From Sulfopaludibacter sp035606355 (GTDB lineage: Bacteria; Acidobacteriota; Terriglobia; Bryobacterales; Bryobacteraceae): 64,000 nucleotides of DNA. A program made the translations under genes and the position numbers. Under the pieces are notes generated by a model, which was given only the letters and a program-made list of their open reading frames with translations, was not told the origin of the DNA and searched no databases. The stretch covers positions 8,318 to 72,317 of the forward strand of contig DATNFO010000010.1 in the NCBI GenBank assembly GCA_035606355.1, written 5' to 3'. Positions 42,927 to 51,431 of this stretch are shown in pieces (within the stretch, counting starts at the first letter, position 1; each line of letters starts with the position of its first letter).

Positions 42927-43991
42927 ATGAAAAAAGCCGCACTGCTCGCATTCACGCTTCTCACCGCCGCTCACGCGCTCGACCGGCCCGGCACAGTCTT
43001 CAAGATTTTCCAGTTCCCCGCCGACAAGATTCCGCGTATCGATGGCGATGCCGGCGATTGGAAGATCGTGCCCGACGACTACGCCATCGGCTCCGACCAA
43101 CTCACGGACGACACGCACCCCAATCGCAAGCCCGATCCCAAGGACCTGGACGTGAAGGTGAAGGTTGGCTGGGTCAAGGGTCTCAATCGCCTCTACTTCC
43201 TTTATGAGGCCTACGATAATTACTGGGACTTTGCCAAGCCCGGCCTGCACAATGACATCTTCGAGCTGGTTGTCGATGGCGACCTCTCCGGCGGTCCGCT
43301 GGTCGAGCGCTTCCAACCCACGAAGGAGCTCAGCGAGCGCGACGCGCATTTTTCCATGCACGGCGTGCACGCGCAGAACTATCACATCATGACGCCGCCG
43401 CTGGGCAAGGATTGGGCGCTCGCGTGGGGCTGCAATTCGTACGTCAAAAATCTGCCGTACGCCAACGCCGCGTACCATTACGACTTCAAGCCGGGGCAGC
43501 CCGGGAAGCTGACGCTCGAGTTCTGGATCACGCCCTTCGATTATGCCGGCTGCGAAGGTCCGCAGCGCGCCGTCGAAAGCGTCCTCATGGAAAATAAGCT
43601 GATCGGCATAGCGTGGGCGGTGCTGGATTACGACAATGAGAACAGCGAATCGCACGCGTTCTGGAATCTTTCGCACCAGCATACGATGTACGGCAAAGCA
43701 GATGAATTGGTCGCGTTCAAGCTGATGCCCCTGGAAGCGGCGTTCCAAAAGTATGAGGCCAATTGGAGTTTCGAGATTCTCGATATGGCGCGCCGCACGG
43801 TGGCATTCCACGACGAGACGACTGGCCCGGTCACAAGCTGGAAATGGGACTTCGGCGACGGCACATCATCCACCGAGCAGAACCCGATCCATCAATATAA
43901 AGAAGGCAAGGACTACATCGTCACGCTGGAGACGGATGGTCCGCGGGGCAAGAGCAAACGCGAGAAGATCTGGGACGTTTCCGTCAGATAA
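42927..43991 (+). CDS. Secreted protein with CBM9-like and PKD domains
   Basis: The 354-residue protein has a signal peptide (MKKAALLAFTLLTAAHAL). A CBM9-like beta-sandwich covers about residues 28-265 (IDGDAGDWKIVPDDY, VKVKVGWVKGLNRLYFLYEA, LTLEFWITPFDYAGCEGP). A C-terminal PKD domain follows (about 285-350; VTSWKWDFGDGTSSTEQNPI then HQYKEGKDYIVTLE). It has no visible hydrolase residues. CBM9-like domains bind the ends of plant polysaccharides, so it may be a surface sugar-binding partner of the two glycoside hydrolases just upstream (gap 7 nt). Its exact function is not known. Confidence 0.78.
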   Translation: MKKAALLAFTLLTAAHALDRPGTVFKIFQFPADKIPRIDGDAGDWKIVPDDYAIGSDQLTDDTHPNRKPDPKDLDVKVKVGWVKGLNRLYFLYEAYDNYWDFAKPGLHNDIFELVVDGDLSGGPLVERFQPTKELSERDAHFSMHGVHAQNYHIMTPPLGKDWALAWGCNSYVKNLPYANAAYHYDFKPGQPGKLTLEFWITPFDYAGCEGPQRAVESVLMENKLIGIAWAVLDYDNENSESHAFWNLSHQHTMYGKADELVAFKLMPLEAAFQKYEANWSFEILDMARRTVAFHDETTGPVTSWKWDFGDGTSSTEQNPIHQYKEGKDYIVTLETDGPRGKSKREKIWDVSVR

Positions 43992-44156
43992 CCCGCCGCC
44001 GTTAACCAAAAACCGTATTGCCGGCCTCGACCGGCGGCCCTATTCTTCCGCACAGGCGGCCAGGATACCCGGAGGATCAGGCCGCTCCTTCTGCCGACCA
44101 TTGCTCCTCTCCTCAGACCCGGGCGCGCCGATTTCCTCCCGGCGCCCCGGAGTCGC

Positions 44157-44210
44157 CAGTAGCGACCGGTCTCCCGACCGGTTGCAGGCGCGCAGAGCGC
44201 GCCCGGGTTC
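44157..44210. repeat. Hairpin repeat R6 (two hairpins)
   Basis: AGTAGCGACCGGTCTCCCGA CCGGTTGC forms the first hairpin and GGCGCGC-AGA-GCGCGCC the second. There is no closing arm; the element runs directly into array B. The 160 bases before it (43992-44156) hold nothing recognisable beyond short GC-rich palindromes. Confidence 0.65.
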
Positions 44211-44213
44211 TCG

Positions 44214-44712
44214 TCGCACTCCATTCGCCTTTCGATGCACGTTTACCGCTTCCTTACGGGGCTGTGAGAAAATCCGGCTGTTGTTCTCGTCGCGCTCCAT
44301 TCGCCTATCGATACACCTTTTACCGCTTCCTGACAGTCGCGGCTCCGTTAGCAGAATCAACTACATACGGAGCCGTGACCGTAAGGGAGCGGTAAAAGGT
44401 GCCGGGGATGCGAGTGCGTTTGAATGCGGAGAAAAAGCAATTCGATATTCTTTCACAGCCCCGTAAGGGAGCGGTAAACGGTCGGGGATGCGAGTGCGTT
44501 TGAATCCGGCAAAAAAGCAATTCGATAAGTTTTTCACAACCCCGTGAGGGAGCGCGACGAGAACGACAGGCGGATCTTTTCACAAGCCCGTGAGGGAGCA
44601 GTCAACGGTGCCGGGAATAGTGAGACAATTCGACTTCTTCACAGCCCCCAACAGTCGCGGCTCCGATAGCAGCGCAAGCACATTCGGTCAAGGTGCCCGG
44701 GATGCGGGTGCA
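44214..44712. repeat. Modular repeat array B (about 80-bp tandem units plus hairpin)
   Basis: Two inverted modules (near 44222-44265 and 44301-44330) and the hairpin at 44340-44375 are followed by direct units starting near 44381, 44461, 44542 and 44589. Each unit is headed by CCGT(A/G)AGGGAGC(G/A)G. Units share GGGGATGCGAGTGCGTTTGA and AAAAGCAATTCGAT near their middle and TTTTCACA at the end. The third is shortened. This array fills most of the 753-bp space before the aldehyde dehydrogenase gene. Confidence 0.85.
44340..44375. repeat. Conserved hairpin with invariant 18-nt loop, copy B
   Basis: The stem CGGCTCCGT (44340-44348) with ACGGAGCCG (44367-44375) encloses TAGCAGAATCAACTACAT, identical to copy A. 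Confidence 0.85.
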
Positions 44713-44744
44713 TGTTACGATGGACCTTTCCCGTTGCCTGACCG

Positions 44745-46145
44745 ATGACCGCCAACCACGACCTGATTGCTGAAATCGCGCGCGAAGTACTTGCGCGCCT
44801 GCAGGGGCAGGGCATTTCGAGCAGTGCTGACGGCGTGTTTGGGACGGTAGATGAGGCCGTGAAAGCTGCCGCCGCCGCTCAGAAGCGTGTGGAGGCGATG
44901 AGCCTCGCCGAGCGCGGCCGGCTGTGCGACATCGTCAAGCGAGTGTGCAGCGAGCGTGCCGAAGAACTGGCGCGCATCGAGCTCGCCGAGACGGGCCTGG
45001 GGCGCGCGGACCACAAAACTCAGAAGCTGAAAAATATTCGATACGTGCTGGGGCCTGAGGCGATGGCGAGTCAGGCGATGAGCGATACATCGGGCCTATG
45101 CGTCATCGAGCATGCGCCGTGGGGCGTCATCGGAATGGTGCTGCCGGCGACGCACTGCGTGCCGACGCTGGCGAGCAATGCCATCAACATTCTGGCTTCC
45201 GGAAATACGGCGGTGTTCAGCCCGCATCCCGCGGGCGCCAAGGTCACGAAACTCGGGTTGCAGATCTTCAACCGCGAGATTCAGCGCGAGACCGGCGTCG
45301 CCAACGTGCTGACCACGGTTGCGCATCCGACAATACAAGCGGCGGAGGAAATGTTCGCGCATCCCGGCGTGCCGGTGCTGTGCGTGACGGGCGGTCCCGG
45401 AGTAGTGAAGGCGGCAGGCAGGTTCGGCAAACGCATGATCGCCGCAGGTCCGGGCAATCCGCCGGTGATCGTGGACGAAACTGCCGATCTGCTCCTGGCG
45501 GCGAGTAGCATCATCGCGGGCGCGAGCTTCGACAACAATATTCTGTGCATCGCCGAAAAGGAAGTCTTCGTCGTCGCCGCGGTCGCCGACCGGTTTATCG
45601 AAGCGATGCGGCGCTCCGGCGCCGTGCAACTGGACGCCGCCGCCATCGATCGTCTGACGCAGAAGGCTTTTCGCTTTGACGAGAAGGGCGAGCCGCACGC
45701 GTCCAAGGAATACATTGGAAAAGACACCGCGGTGCTGGCGCGTGCCGCCGGCGTGAACATTCCCGCGGGCACGGATCTGCTGTTCGGCGAGACTGAAGAG
45801 AACCATCCGTTCGTGCAGGAAGAGCAGATGATGCCGTTCATTCCGGTGGTGCGCATGCCGGATGTAGATGCCGCGGTCGCGGCCGGCGTGCGCGCGGAGC
45901 ACGGATACCGTCACACGGCGATCATCCACTCGCGCAATTTCGAAAACGTAGCGAAAATGGGCCGCGCGCTGAATTGCACCCTGTTCGTGCACAACGCGCC
46001 CTGCTATGCCTCACTAGGCATCGGCGGCCCGAGTTATTTGAGTCATAGCATCGCGACCCCGACGGGAGAGGGCGTAACTACGCCGCTTACCTTCACCCGC
46101 GAGCGCCGGATCGTATCGGGCGCCGGGTCCATGAGGGTGCTGTAG
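44745..46145 (+). CDS. Acylating aldehyde dehydrogenase of microcompartment type (EutE/PduP-like)
   Basis: The 466-residue protein has an N-terminal amphipathic helix (NHDLIAEIAREVLARLQGQG) and a flexible linker before the ALDH fold. That is the form of an encapsulation peptide that targets cargo into bacterial microcompartments. The catalytic Cys268 lies in NNILCIAEKEVF, with the cofactor region FSPHPAGAKVTKLG, VTGGPGVVKAAGR and GPGNPPVIVDETAD, and the family ending RIVSGAGSMRVL. Relatives convert acetaldehyde, propionaldehyde or lactaldehyde to acyl-CoA. The class II aldolase gene follows by 14 nt. No shell-protein gene is in the window, so compartment association is inference from the helix. 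Confidence 0.86.
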   Translation: MTANHDLIAEIAREVLARLQGQGISSSADGVFGTVDEAVKAAAAAQKRVEAMSLAERGRLCDIVKRVCSERAEELARIELAETGLGRADHKTQKLKNIRYVLGPEAMASQAMSDTSGLCVIEHAPWGVIGMVLPATHCVPTLASNAINILASGNTAVFSPHPAGAKVTKLGLQIFNREIQRETGVANVLTTVAHPTIQAAEEMFAHPGVPVLCVTGGPGVVKAAGRFGKRMIAAGPGNPPVIVDETADLLLAASSIIAGASFDNNILCIAEKEVFVVAAVADRFIEAMRRSGAVQLDAAAIDRLTQKAFRFDEKGEPHASKEYIGKDTAVLARAAGVNIPAGTDLLFGETEENHPFVQEEQMMPFIPVVRMPDVDAAVAAGVRAEHGYRHTAIIHSRNFENVAKMGRALNCTLFVHNAPCYASLGIGGPSYLSHSIATPTGEGVTTPLTFTRERRIVSGAGSMRVL

Positions 46146-46159
46146 CACGGAATATTGGA

Positions 46160-47215
46160 ATGAAAACCATAGACCTCACGTCCCTGCAAGTCATCACGGA
46201 AAGCGATATCGACGGCTTGTTCCGCCAGTCGGCGACGGAAGTCATTCTCGCGGAGCGGGCGATTGTTACGCCGTCGGCGAAAGAGGCGCTGGTGTCGCGC
46301 GGAATCGCGGTGCGGAATCCGGGTTCGTCGTCCGGCGCGGCATCCTCAGGCGGCGCGGTGGCGTCGGTTCCGGGGCTCGACCCGAAGCGCCTCGCTTTAT
46401 TCACCTCGTCTGAAGCGCAGAAGATCAAGGAAGAGATTTGCGCGGTGGGGCGCAAGCTGTGGATGCGGCAGTACGTGGATGGCAATGGCGGCAACATCTC
46501 CTACCGCATCGGGCCGAATGAAGTGATCTGCACTCCGACGCTGGTGAGCAAGAGCGACCTGACTCCCGCGGACATGTGCATGGTGGATCTGGAAGGCAAT
46601 CAGCTCGCGGGCGGACGGCCGAGGACGAGCGAAATTCTGCTGCACCTGGAAATCTACAAGGAAGTGGCGGAGGCCAAGGCTGTGGTGCATTGCCATCCGC
46701 CGCATGCCACGGCATACGCGATCACGGGCAAGGTGCCGCCCACGTGCGTGATTCCGGAATACGAAGTGTTCATCGGGAAGGTTGCGATTTCACCGTACCA
46801 GACGCCGGGCAGCAGCACGTTCGCCAAGACGGTGCTGCCGTATGTGAAGACGCACAACACGGTGCTGCTGGCGAATCACGGAATCGTGTGCTGGGGCGAT
46901 ACGGTGACGCATGCCGAATGGTATGTGGAGGTGGTGGACACCTATTGCTGGACGCTGATGCTGGCATCGCAGCTTGGGGCGCCCCTCTCGCACATCAGCA
47001 ATGAGCAGGCGTCCGACCTGCTGGCCATCAAGAAGAAGCTGGGGCTGCCCGATCCGCGTCACGATAATCCGGATTGCGCGATCTGCGATCTGCCGGGCAA
47101 GTCGGGGGAAATCGCGATCGACCCGCGAACGTGCGGTGCGGCGCTGCCGGATCGCGAAAGCCTGATCGAAGCGATCACGAACCAGGTAATGTCCGCGCTG
47201 GAAAAAAGCAAGTAG
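46160..47215 (+). CDS. Class II aldolase (fuculose/rhamnulose-phosphate aldolase type) with terminal extensions
   Basis: The 351-residue protein has an N-terminal extension (VITESDIDGLFRQSATEVIL, then TPSAKEALVSRGIAV) resembling a short segment of microcompartment-associated proteins such as EutT/EutQ, and a flexible Ser/Gly/Ala linker. The aldolase domain (about 80-300) has metal-site histidines in VVHCHPPHATAYA and LLANHGIVCWG, and GNGGNISYRIG for phosphate binding. The C-terminus is another amphipathic helix (ESLIEAITNQVMSALEKSK). It probably splits fuculose- or rhamnulose-1-phosphate to DHAP and lactaldehyde, which the upstream dehydrogenase could oxidise. Its TAG stop is inside repeat R4. 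Confidence 0.83.
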   Translation: MKTIDLTSLQVITESDIDGLFRQSATEVILAERAIVTPSAKEALVSRGIAVRNPGSSSGAASSGGAVASVPGLDPKRLALFTSSEAQKIKEEICAVGRKLWMRQYVDGNGGNISYRIGPNEVICTPTLVSKSDLTPADMCMVDLEGNQLAGGRPRTSEILLHLEIYKEVAEAKAVVHCHPPHATAYAITGKVPPTCVIPEYEVFIGKVAISPYQTPGSSTFAKTVLPYVKTHNTVLLANHGIVCWGDTVTHAEWYVEVVDTYCWTLMLASQLGAPLSHISNEQASDLLAIKKKLGLPDPRHDNPDCAICDLPGKSGEIAIDPRTCGAALPDRESLIEAITNQVMSALEKSK

Positions 47216-47262
47216 CGACCGGTCGCAGGCGAACGGAGTTCGCCAGGGACGAGCTTCGGCGA
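47212..47262. repeat. Hairpin repeat R4
   Basis: AGTAGCGACCGGTCGC (containing the TAG stop of the aldolase) is followed by GGCGAAC-GGA-GTTCGCC and GCTTCGGCGAGC. The element lies between convergent aldolase and tannase genes. No clear distal closing arm was found. Confidence 0.65.
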
Positions 47263-47268
47263 GCATTC

Positions 47269-48753
47269 TCACGGCTTTGCCGCACAGGAGAAGTTTGCAG
47301 CGTCATTGATGCTGCCGCTGCCTTTGTACCGCGCGACCTGCGGGTAAGGGCAAAGCGGGCGTGTGCGCTCCGCTCCCTTGGCGATGATCATGTCCGGGGC
47401 TTTGCCGTTTTCGACCCATTGTTCGAGGGCCGTTTCCATGTTCCCGATGAAGTTGCCTGGTCCGGGTCCGCCGCCGCAATGTTGTACGCCGGGTGCCATG
47501 TAGAGACGCACGAAAGGCGCTGTGGGTGCGGAGCCCATTTTCGACTGCACGTCTTCGTAGTAATGAATGGCGTTGACAGGCGGGATGGCGGGGTCGCTCC
47601 AGCCGTGGTACAGGATGAGCTTTCCGCCGCCGTCCTCGAAGGGCTTGAGGTTGGGGTCGGTGGCGTTGAGAGTCGCGGCAAATTTCCTGTCGGCGGCTGC
47701 GATGTCGCGGTCGGCATCGAACTTGCGGAAGTCCCAGTGCGCGTCTTCATAAACCATTTGCGAGAAGAACTGCGTGGAGAACTTGTAGCCCAGGCTGTTA
47801 TCGGGCCCGGATCCGGTGATCCAGGTCGACCAGCCGCCCGGTCCGGTTTCGGCGCCGGGTTCATACCCGTAGTAGAGCGGCTTGCCGGACTTGCTGTGCG
47901 GGCCGGCGTAGATCTTCTTCAGCAGCGAGACTTGCGGTGCGGTGAGGCATGCGTCGCTGTCGTCGTGTTTGCAGAGGAGCACGCCGGGGTCGAACTTGCA
48001 TCCGGGCGCATCGCCGATGATGCCGTCCTTGACTCCGTCGGCGGCATCGCACGCGCCGAGGGTCGCGGCTTGAATCGCAGGCAACTTCGAGGGCGGTATG
48101 TAGGCGGCGGGCTCGCGCGCGATGTCCTGCGCGAGGTCAGTGGCGCCGGCGAGCAGATGGGTCCAGTAGTTGGCGGGCGCGCCGGCGATGATGCCGTCGT
48201 AATCGCCGGGGAATCGCTGCGCTTCCATCAGCGCCTGCCGGCCGCCGTTGGAGCAGCCGTTGAAATACGCGTGCCGGGCGGGCTTGCTGTAATAGGCGGC
48301 GATGAGCGCTTTGGCTGCGACCGCGGCCTCGTGAATCGCGCGATATCCGAAATCGACGATGCGTTCCGGGTGGCCGAGGGCCCAAGTCGCGTCCACGTCG
48401 CCGGCTTCATGGCCGGTGTCCGTGGTGACGGTGGCATAACCGCGCGAGAGCGGGCCGGCCATGGCGCGCGTGTTCAAGCTGCCCGCGTATCCGCCGTTGC
48501 CGGCGCCGGCCAGCTTTCCGTTCCACTGGTCAGGGAGCCAGACTTCGAAGCGTATATCGGAATCGGCGGAGGGCTTGATGACGCCGGACACGCGGCAATA
48601 GGCGGGCACGCGACCAGTGGCGGCGACGGGCTGCGCGAGCGTGACGGTCGCGGCGCCCGGCTTGGCGGAGGCGAGGCTTTCGCACGTCGCGGCCAGGGCC
48701 GGAAAGGCGCACAGGAGGAGGGCGGCGGCTTGACGGGCATGTCGCAGGTGCAT
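47269..48753 (-). CDS. Tannase/feruloyl esterase family protein
   Basis: The 494-residue protein has a Sec signal (HARQAAALLLCAFPALAA). The tannase-family core includes WNGKLAGAGNGGYAGSLNTR, GYATVTTDTGHEAGDVDATW, nucleophile Ser in YFNGCSNGGRQALMEAQRFP, DGIIAGAPANYWTHLL, Asp in LYHGWSDPAIPPVNA, and the closing His next to Cys in GVQHCGGGPGPGNFIGNM. The Cys residues beside Ser and His fit the CS-D-HC disulfide of fungal feruloyl esterase B and tannases. It hydrolyses phenolic esters on plant polysaccharides or gallotannins outside the cell. A TACGAT box is 6 nt before the ATG. Confidence 0.9.
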   Translation of the reverse strand: MHLRHARQAAALLLCAFPALAATCESLASAKPGAATVTLAQPVAATGRVPAYCRVSGVIKPSADSDIRFEVWLPDQWNGKLAGAGNGGYAGSLNTRAMAGPLSRGYATVTTDTGHEAGDVDATWALGHPERIVDFGYRAIHEAAVAAKALIAAYYSKPARHAYFNGCSNGGRQALMEAQRFPGDYDGIIAGAPANYWTHLLAGATDLAQDIAREPAAYIPPSKLPAIQAATLGACDAADGVKDGIIGDAPGCKFDPGVLLCKHDDSDACLTAPQVSLLKKIYAGPHSKSGKPLYYGYEPGAETGPGGWSTWITGSGPDNSLGYKFSTQFFSQMVYEDAHWDFRKFDADRDIAAADRKFAATLNATDPNLKPFEDGGGKLILYHGWSDPAIPPVNAIHYYEDVQSKMGSAPTAPFVRLYMAPGVQHCGGGPGPGNFIGNMETALEQWVENGKAPDMIIAKGAERTRPLCPYPQVARYKGSGSINDAANFSCAAKP

Positions 48754-48759
48754 GCGGAT

Positions 48760-48765
48760 ATCGTA
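48760..48765 (-). promoter_or_regulatory. Putative -10 box (TACGAT) of the tannase gene, leaderless spacing
   Basis: TACGAT on the minus strand is 6 nt before the ATG at 48753. Confidence 0.4.
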
Positions 48766-48792
48766 TCAGTGGGAGCGCGGAATCCGCCCTTC

Positions 48793-49064
48793 GATGCTTT
48801 TTGTAGCATTCAACCGCACTCGCAACCCGGCATCTTTTACGGCTCCCTTACGGGGTTGCAAAAACTATCGAATTGCTTTTTTGCCGCGTTCAACCGCACT
48901 CGCAACCCCGGCACCTGGCCGTATGTAGTTGATTCTGCTAACGGAGCCGCGACCGTAAGGAAGCGGTAAAAGGTGCATCGAAAGGCGAATGTAGCGCGAC
49001 GAGAACAGCAGCCGGATTTCTTCACAAACCCGTGAGGAAGCGGTAAAAGGTGCTCTTCGTTCGG
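48793..49064. repeat. Modular repeat array C (inverted relative to B)
   Basis: This array fills the ~330-base divergent/tandem gap between the tannase start and the end of the DUF3052 gene. Units include CAACCGCACTCGCAACCCCG GCA (reverse of the unit middle in array B) and GTAAGGAAGCGGTAAAAGGT GC. The invariant loop is present in reverse orientation at about 48921-48940; one stem arm has lost three bases. No gene is supported here. Confidence 0.8.
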
Positions 49065-49082
49065 ATGCACTTGCCCGGCGCA

Positions 49083-49877
49083 TTAAGCGCTTTTTCGCCG
49101 TCGCGCGATCTTCATCGCTGTCCAGTCCTTGTCGACGGCGCAGATTTTATAATCCACCAGATCCGCCTCATTGCACAGCGCACGAACATCGTTGATTGTG
49201 AAATCGACGCGATGCGCTCCCGATTTCTTCGGTGAGGCCAGCCACACGGGGCGCGCCGCATTCACGAACGGCGCGATCGCCTCGACTGCCGATGCGAGCT
49301 CATCGAGAGAGTGGGCGAACCAGATCGCCAGGCCGGTGTCGCGGCGGACGCGCGGCTCGATCGTCGCGCCTTCCGGCAGGTCTCCGAGTAGTTCTTCGAA
49401 ACTCTCCGGCGCGCCGATGGCTGCGACTCGCATGCCCGGCTTGATTCCGAGTTTTTGCGCGAGCGGCGTTCCCGCATAGCGCTCCATCACCCCCTGCGGC
49501 TTCACCGGCATCGCTGGCGCGTTTGCGAGGGCGTCGCGGATCGCCGGGCCAATGCCGCTCCACGCTACGTAGGCCGCATCCGGCAATTCGGTCTTCACTC
49601 GCGCGACCTTCCCGGGCTCGCCGCCCGCGAACACGATCGGAATCGTGCGCGTCGATTTGCTCAATCGCAGCACTAGGGCGATTTGCCGGCCGTGCGACGG
49701 GAGGCGGTCGAGATCGATGACGATAGCGTCGGGCGCGATGTCGCGAGTTTCGCCGACAATCCGGCCGGGGCTGTGCGGCTTCGCGTTCACCCGGAAGCGC
49801 GCCTTCTCGAGCGTGCGTACACGCTCCGGAACCATGGCCGCGTCCCAACAGATCAGGCGAACGAGCTTTGCGGGCAT
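49083..49877 (-). CDS. Receiver-like domain fused to DUF3052
   Basis: The 264-residue cytoplasmic protein has an N-terminal receiver-like half (LVRLICWDAAMVPERVRTLE, APDAIVIDLDRLPSHGRQIA, RTIPIVFAGG; residues 1-110). The Asp position resembles the phosphorylation site, but other receiver residues are weak. The C-terminal half follows the DUF3052 pattern: PLAQKLGIKPGMRVAAIGAP, FEELLGDLPEGATIE, ARPVWLASPKKSGAHRVDFT, VDYKICAVDKDWTAMKIARR. It is the last gene of the PspA-type operon (gap 3 nt). A fused receiver is unusual for DUF3052; its function is unknown. Confidence 0.68.
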   Translation of the reverse strand: MPAKLVRLICWDAAMVPERVRTLEKARFRVNAKPHSPGRIVGETRDIAPDAIVIDLDRLPSHGRQIALVLRLSKSTRTIPIVFAGGEPGKVARVKTELPDAAYVAWSGIGPAIRDALANAPAMPVKPQGVMERYAGTPLAQKLGIKPGMRVAAIGAPESFEELLGDLPEGATIEPRVRRDTGLAIWFAHSLDELASAVEAIAPFVNAARPVWLASPKKSGAHRVDFTINDVRALCNEADLVDYKICAVDKDWTAMKIARRRKSA

Positions 49878-49880
49878 GCG

Positions 49881-51428
49881 TCAGCGGCGGCGGCCGAAAC
49901 TGCGTCCGAAGCTCCGCCCGCTGCTCGGCGGGTGGAAACTCGGCCGCGGCGCGGAGGGGTGGAAACTGCGCGGTGGAGGCGAGACGTGCGGCTCCTCGCC
50001 ATGCGAGCCGAACGTGCGCGCGCCGCGTTCCGATTCAGGCATCTTGGACATCGGCGTGGCGTATTTCGAGCCACTGTAGCTGCCCGGCTTGCTGGCATAT
50101 TCCGAGCTGCGGAAACCGCCGCTTTTGGCGAACGTGCTGCCGGAGTAGCGATCCTGCGTCGCCGTCCCGCTGGTGCCGTATTTCGGAATGCCGCGCTCTT
50201 CATCGCGGCCGTAATACGTCTGTCCGTTGCGGCTGGAAGTGTAATAGCCGTCCCACTCATAGCGGCCGAGCGGCCGGTAATCGTGGTTGAACAGCAGGTC
50301 GCGCATGAGCGCGTACTGGCCGTAGAACACCCAGAAATCGCGGCCGTCGTGGTGGTCCCAATAGCCGTATTGATTGCGGCCCACCGAGGGGGGCGCCATG
50401 TAGGCGAACCCCGGGGGTTGAGCGACATGCTGCGCTTCGGAATCGTATGCGCCCGCGGGTTTGTGCTCGATGTCCATGCCGAGATCGTTGCGCTCGGCAT
50501 CAAAGACGGACTTCGGAACATCCACCCACTTCTCGTCCGACGCTGTTTGATTCGTCTGCGTCGAGGTCGTGACCGTGCGGATCTTCTGGTCGTAGGTAGT
50601 ATCGCTGCCGTGTCCGCGCGTCTCCATATCCACCAGCAGCTTGTCCCACGAAGTGTAGAGCTGGCCGGTGAGGGTCTTCAGTTCCGCGGTCCTCTGCGGA
50701 GCTTGCGCGGCATCGGTCTTCAGCGTGTCGGCGGCGGAAAAAAGGGCGGCGAAATTGAGGTGCTGATAATCGTTCGCCGCGGCCTGCTTACGGGCATCGG
50801 CGCTGGCTTGCCAGGCGGCTTCGCTCTGCTGCTGAAGCGAACGCAGCGATGCGAGGCGCCCGTCCAGGTCGGCCTTTTTCTGCGGCCAATCGGTTTGCGC
50901 CTTGGTGACGACGGTCCCGAGCGGCGTGAGATCCAGCCCATGCACGGTGTCGTAATCGCGCTGCATGTCCGCCAGTTCGGCCGGCAAATGCTGCTTCATG
51001 TCGACCCAGTGGGCCGCTTCTTTGAAGACAGCATCCCCGTCGGCGAGCGCCGTGGTGCGCAGGTTCCGCTCATGGCGAAGCAGCGTTTCGGCGCGCTCGC
51101 GATCCTGCCGGCGATTCGCTTTTTCGAGCTGCGCGAGTTGGTTCATGTCCAGCGCGGCCGAGGCGAGAGTGGCCTGATCGCTGGAGAATTTCGCCGGCCA
51201 ACTGCGGCTGGAAGCAATCGCGCCGAACAGAGCGGCATCATTCTGCACCTGCCGCGCGACCGTGTCCTTGTCGGAAGCAAGCTGCTTCTGCGCAGAGGCG
51301 AGCGCGGTGCGCTCGGACGCAATCTGCGCGCGAACTTCGCGCGGCAGATTATCGAGACCGGCGAACAGCACGATCACGATCAACAGGCTGAGAACCACAG
51401 CCAGAAATTTCAGAGTAGATCGGCTCAT
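49881..51428 (-). CDS. Membrane-anchored coiled-coil protein of the PspA-type operon
   Basis: The 515-residue protein has one N-terminal membrane helix (LKFLAVVLSLLIVIVLFAGL). A long alpha-helical, coiled-coil-like region follows (about 30-250, rich in Ala, Gln, Lys; for example IASERTALASAQKQLASDKD). Next comes a Tyr/Trp/Asp-rich part (NQYGYWDHHDGRDFWVFYGQ, YEWDGYYTSSRNGQTYYGRD), and a Ser/Pro/Arg-rich tail ending PPSSGRSFGRSFGRRR. I do not recognise a named family. Its place 3 nt after the preceding gene and next to PspA suggests a role at the inner membrane under envelope stress, which is inference. Confidence 0.62.
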   Translation of the reverse strand: MSRSTLKFLAVVLSLLIVIVLFAGLDNLPREVRAQIASERTALASAQKQLASDKDTVARQVQNDAALFGAIASSRSWPAKFSSDQATLASAALDMNQLAQLEKANRRQDRERAETLLRHERNLRTTALADGDAVFKEAAHWVDMKQHLPAELADMQRDYDTVHGLDLTPLGTVVTKAQTDWPQKKADLDGRLASLRSLQQQSEAAWQASADARKQAAANDYQHLNFAALFSAADTLKTDAAQAPQRTAELKTLTGQLYTSWDKLLVDMETRGHGSDTTYDQKIRTVTTSTQTNQTASDEKWVDVPKSVFDAERNDLGMDIEHKPAGAYDSEAQHVAQPPGFAYMAPPSVGRNQYGYWDHHDGRDFWVFYGQYALMRDLLFNHDYRPLGRYEWDGYYTSSRNGQTYYGRDEERGIPKYGTSGTATQDRYSGSTFAKSGGFRSSEYASKPGSYSGSKYATPMSKMPESERGARTFGSHGEEPHVSPPPRSFHPSAPRPSFHPPSSGRSFGRSFGRRR

Positions 51429-51431
51429 GAA

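Noticed and set aside
44214..44712. CRISPR array
   Set aside because: The sequences between repeat heads are themselves similar, lengths vary, inverted copies occur, and no cas gene is present.
47074..48969. A 631-codon plus-strand open frame opposite the tannase gene
   Set aside because: It overlaps both the aldolase end and the whole tannase gene, which have clear motifs, and it runs into repeat array C.
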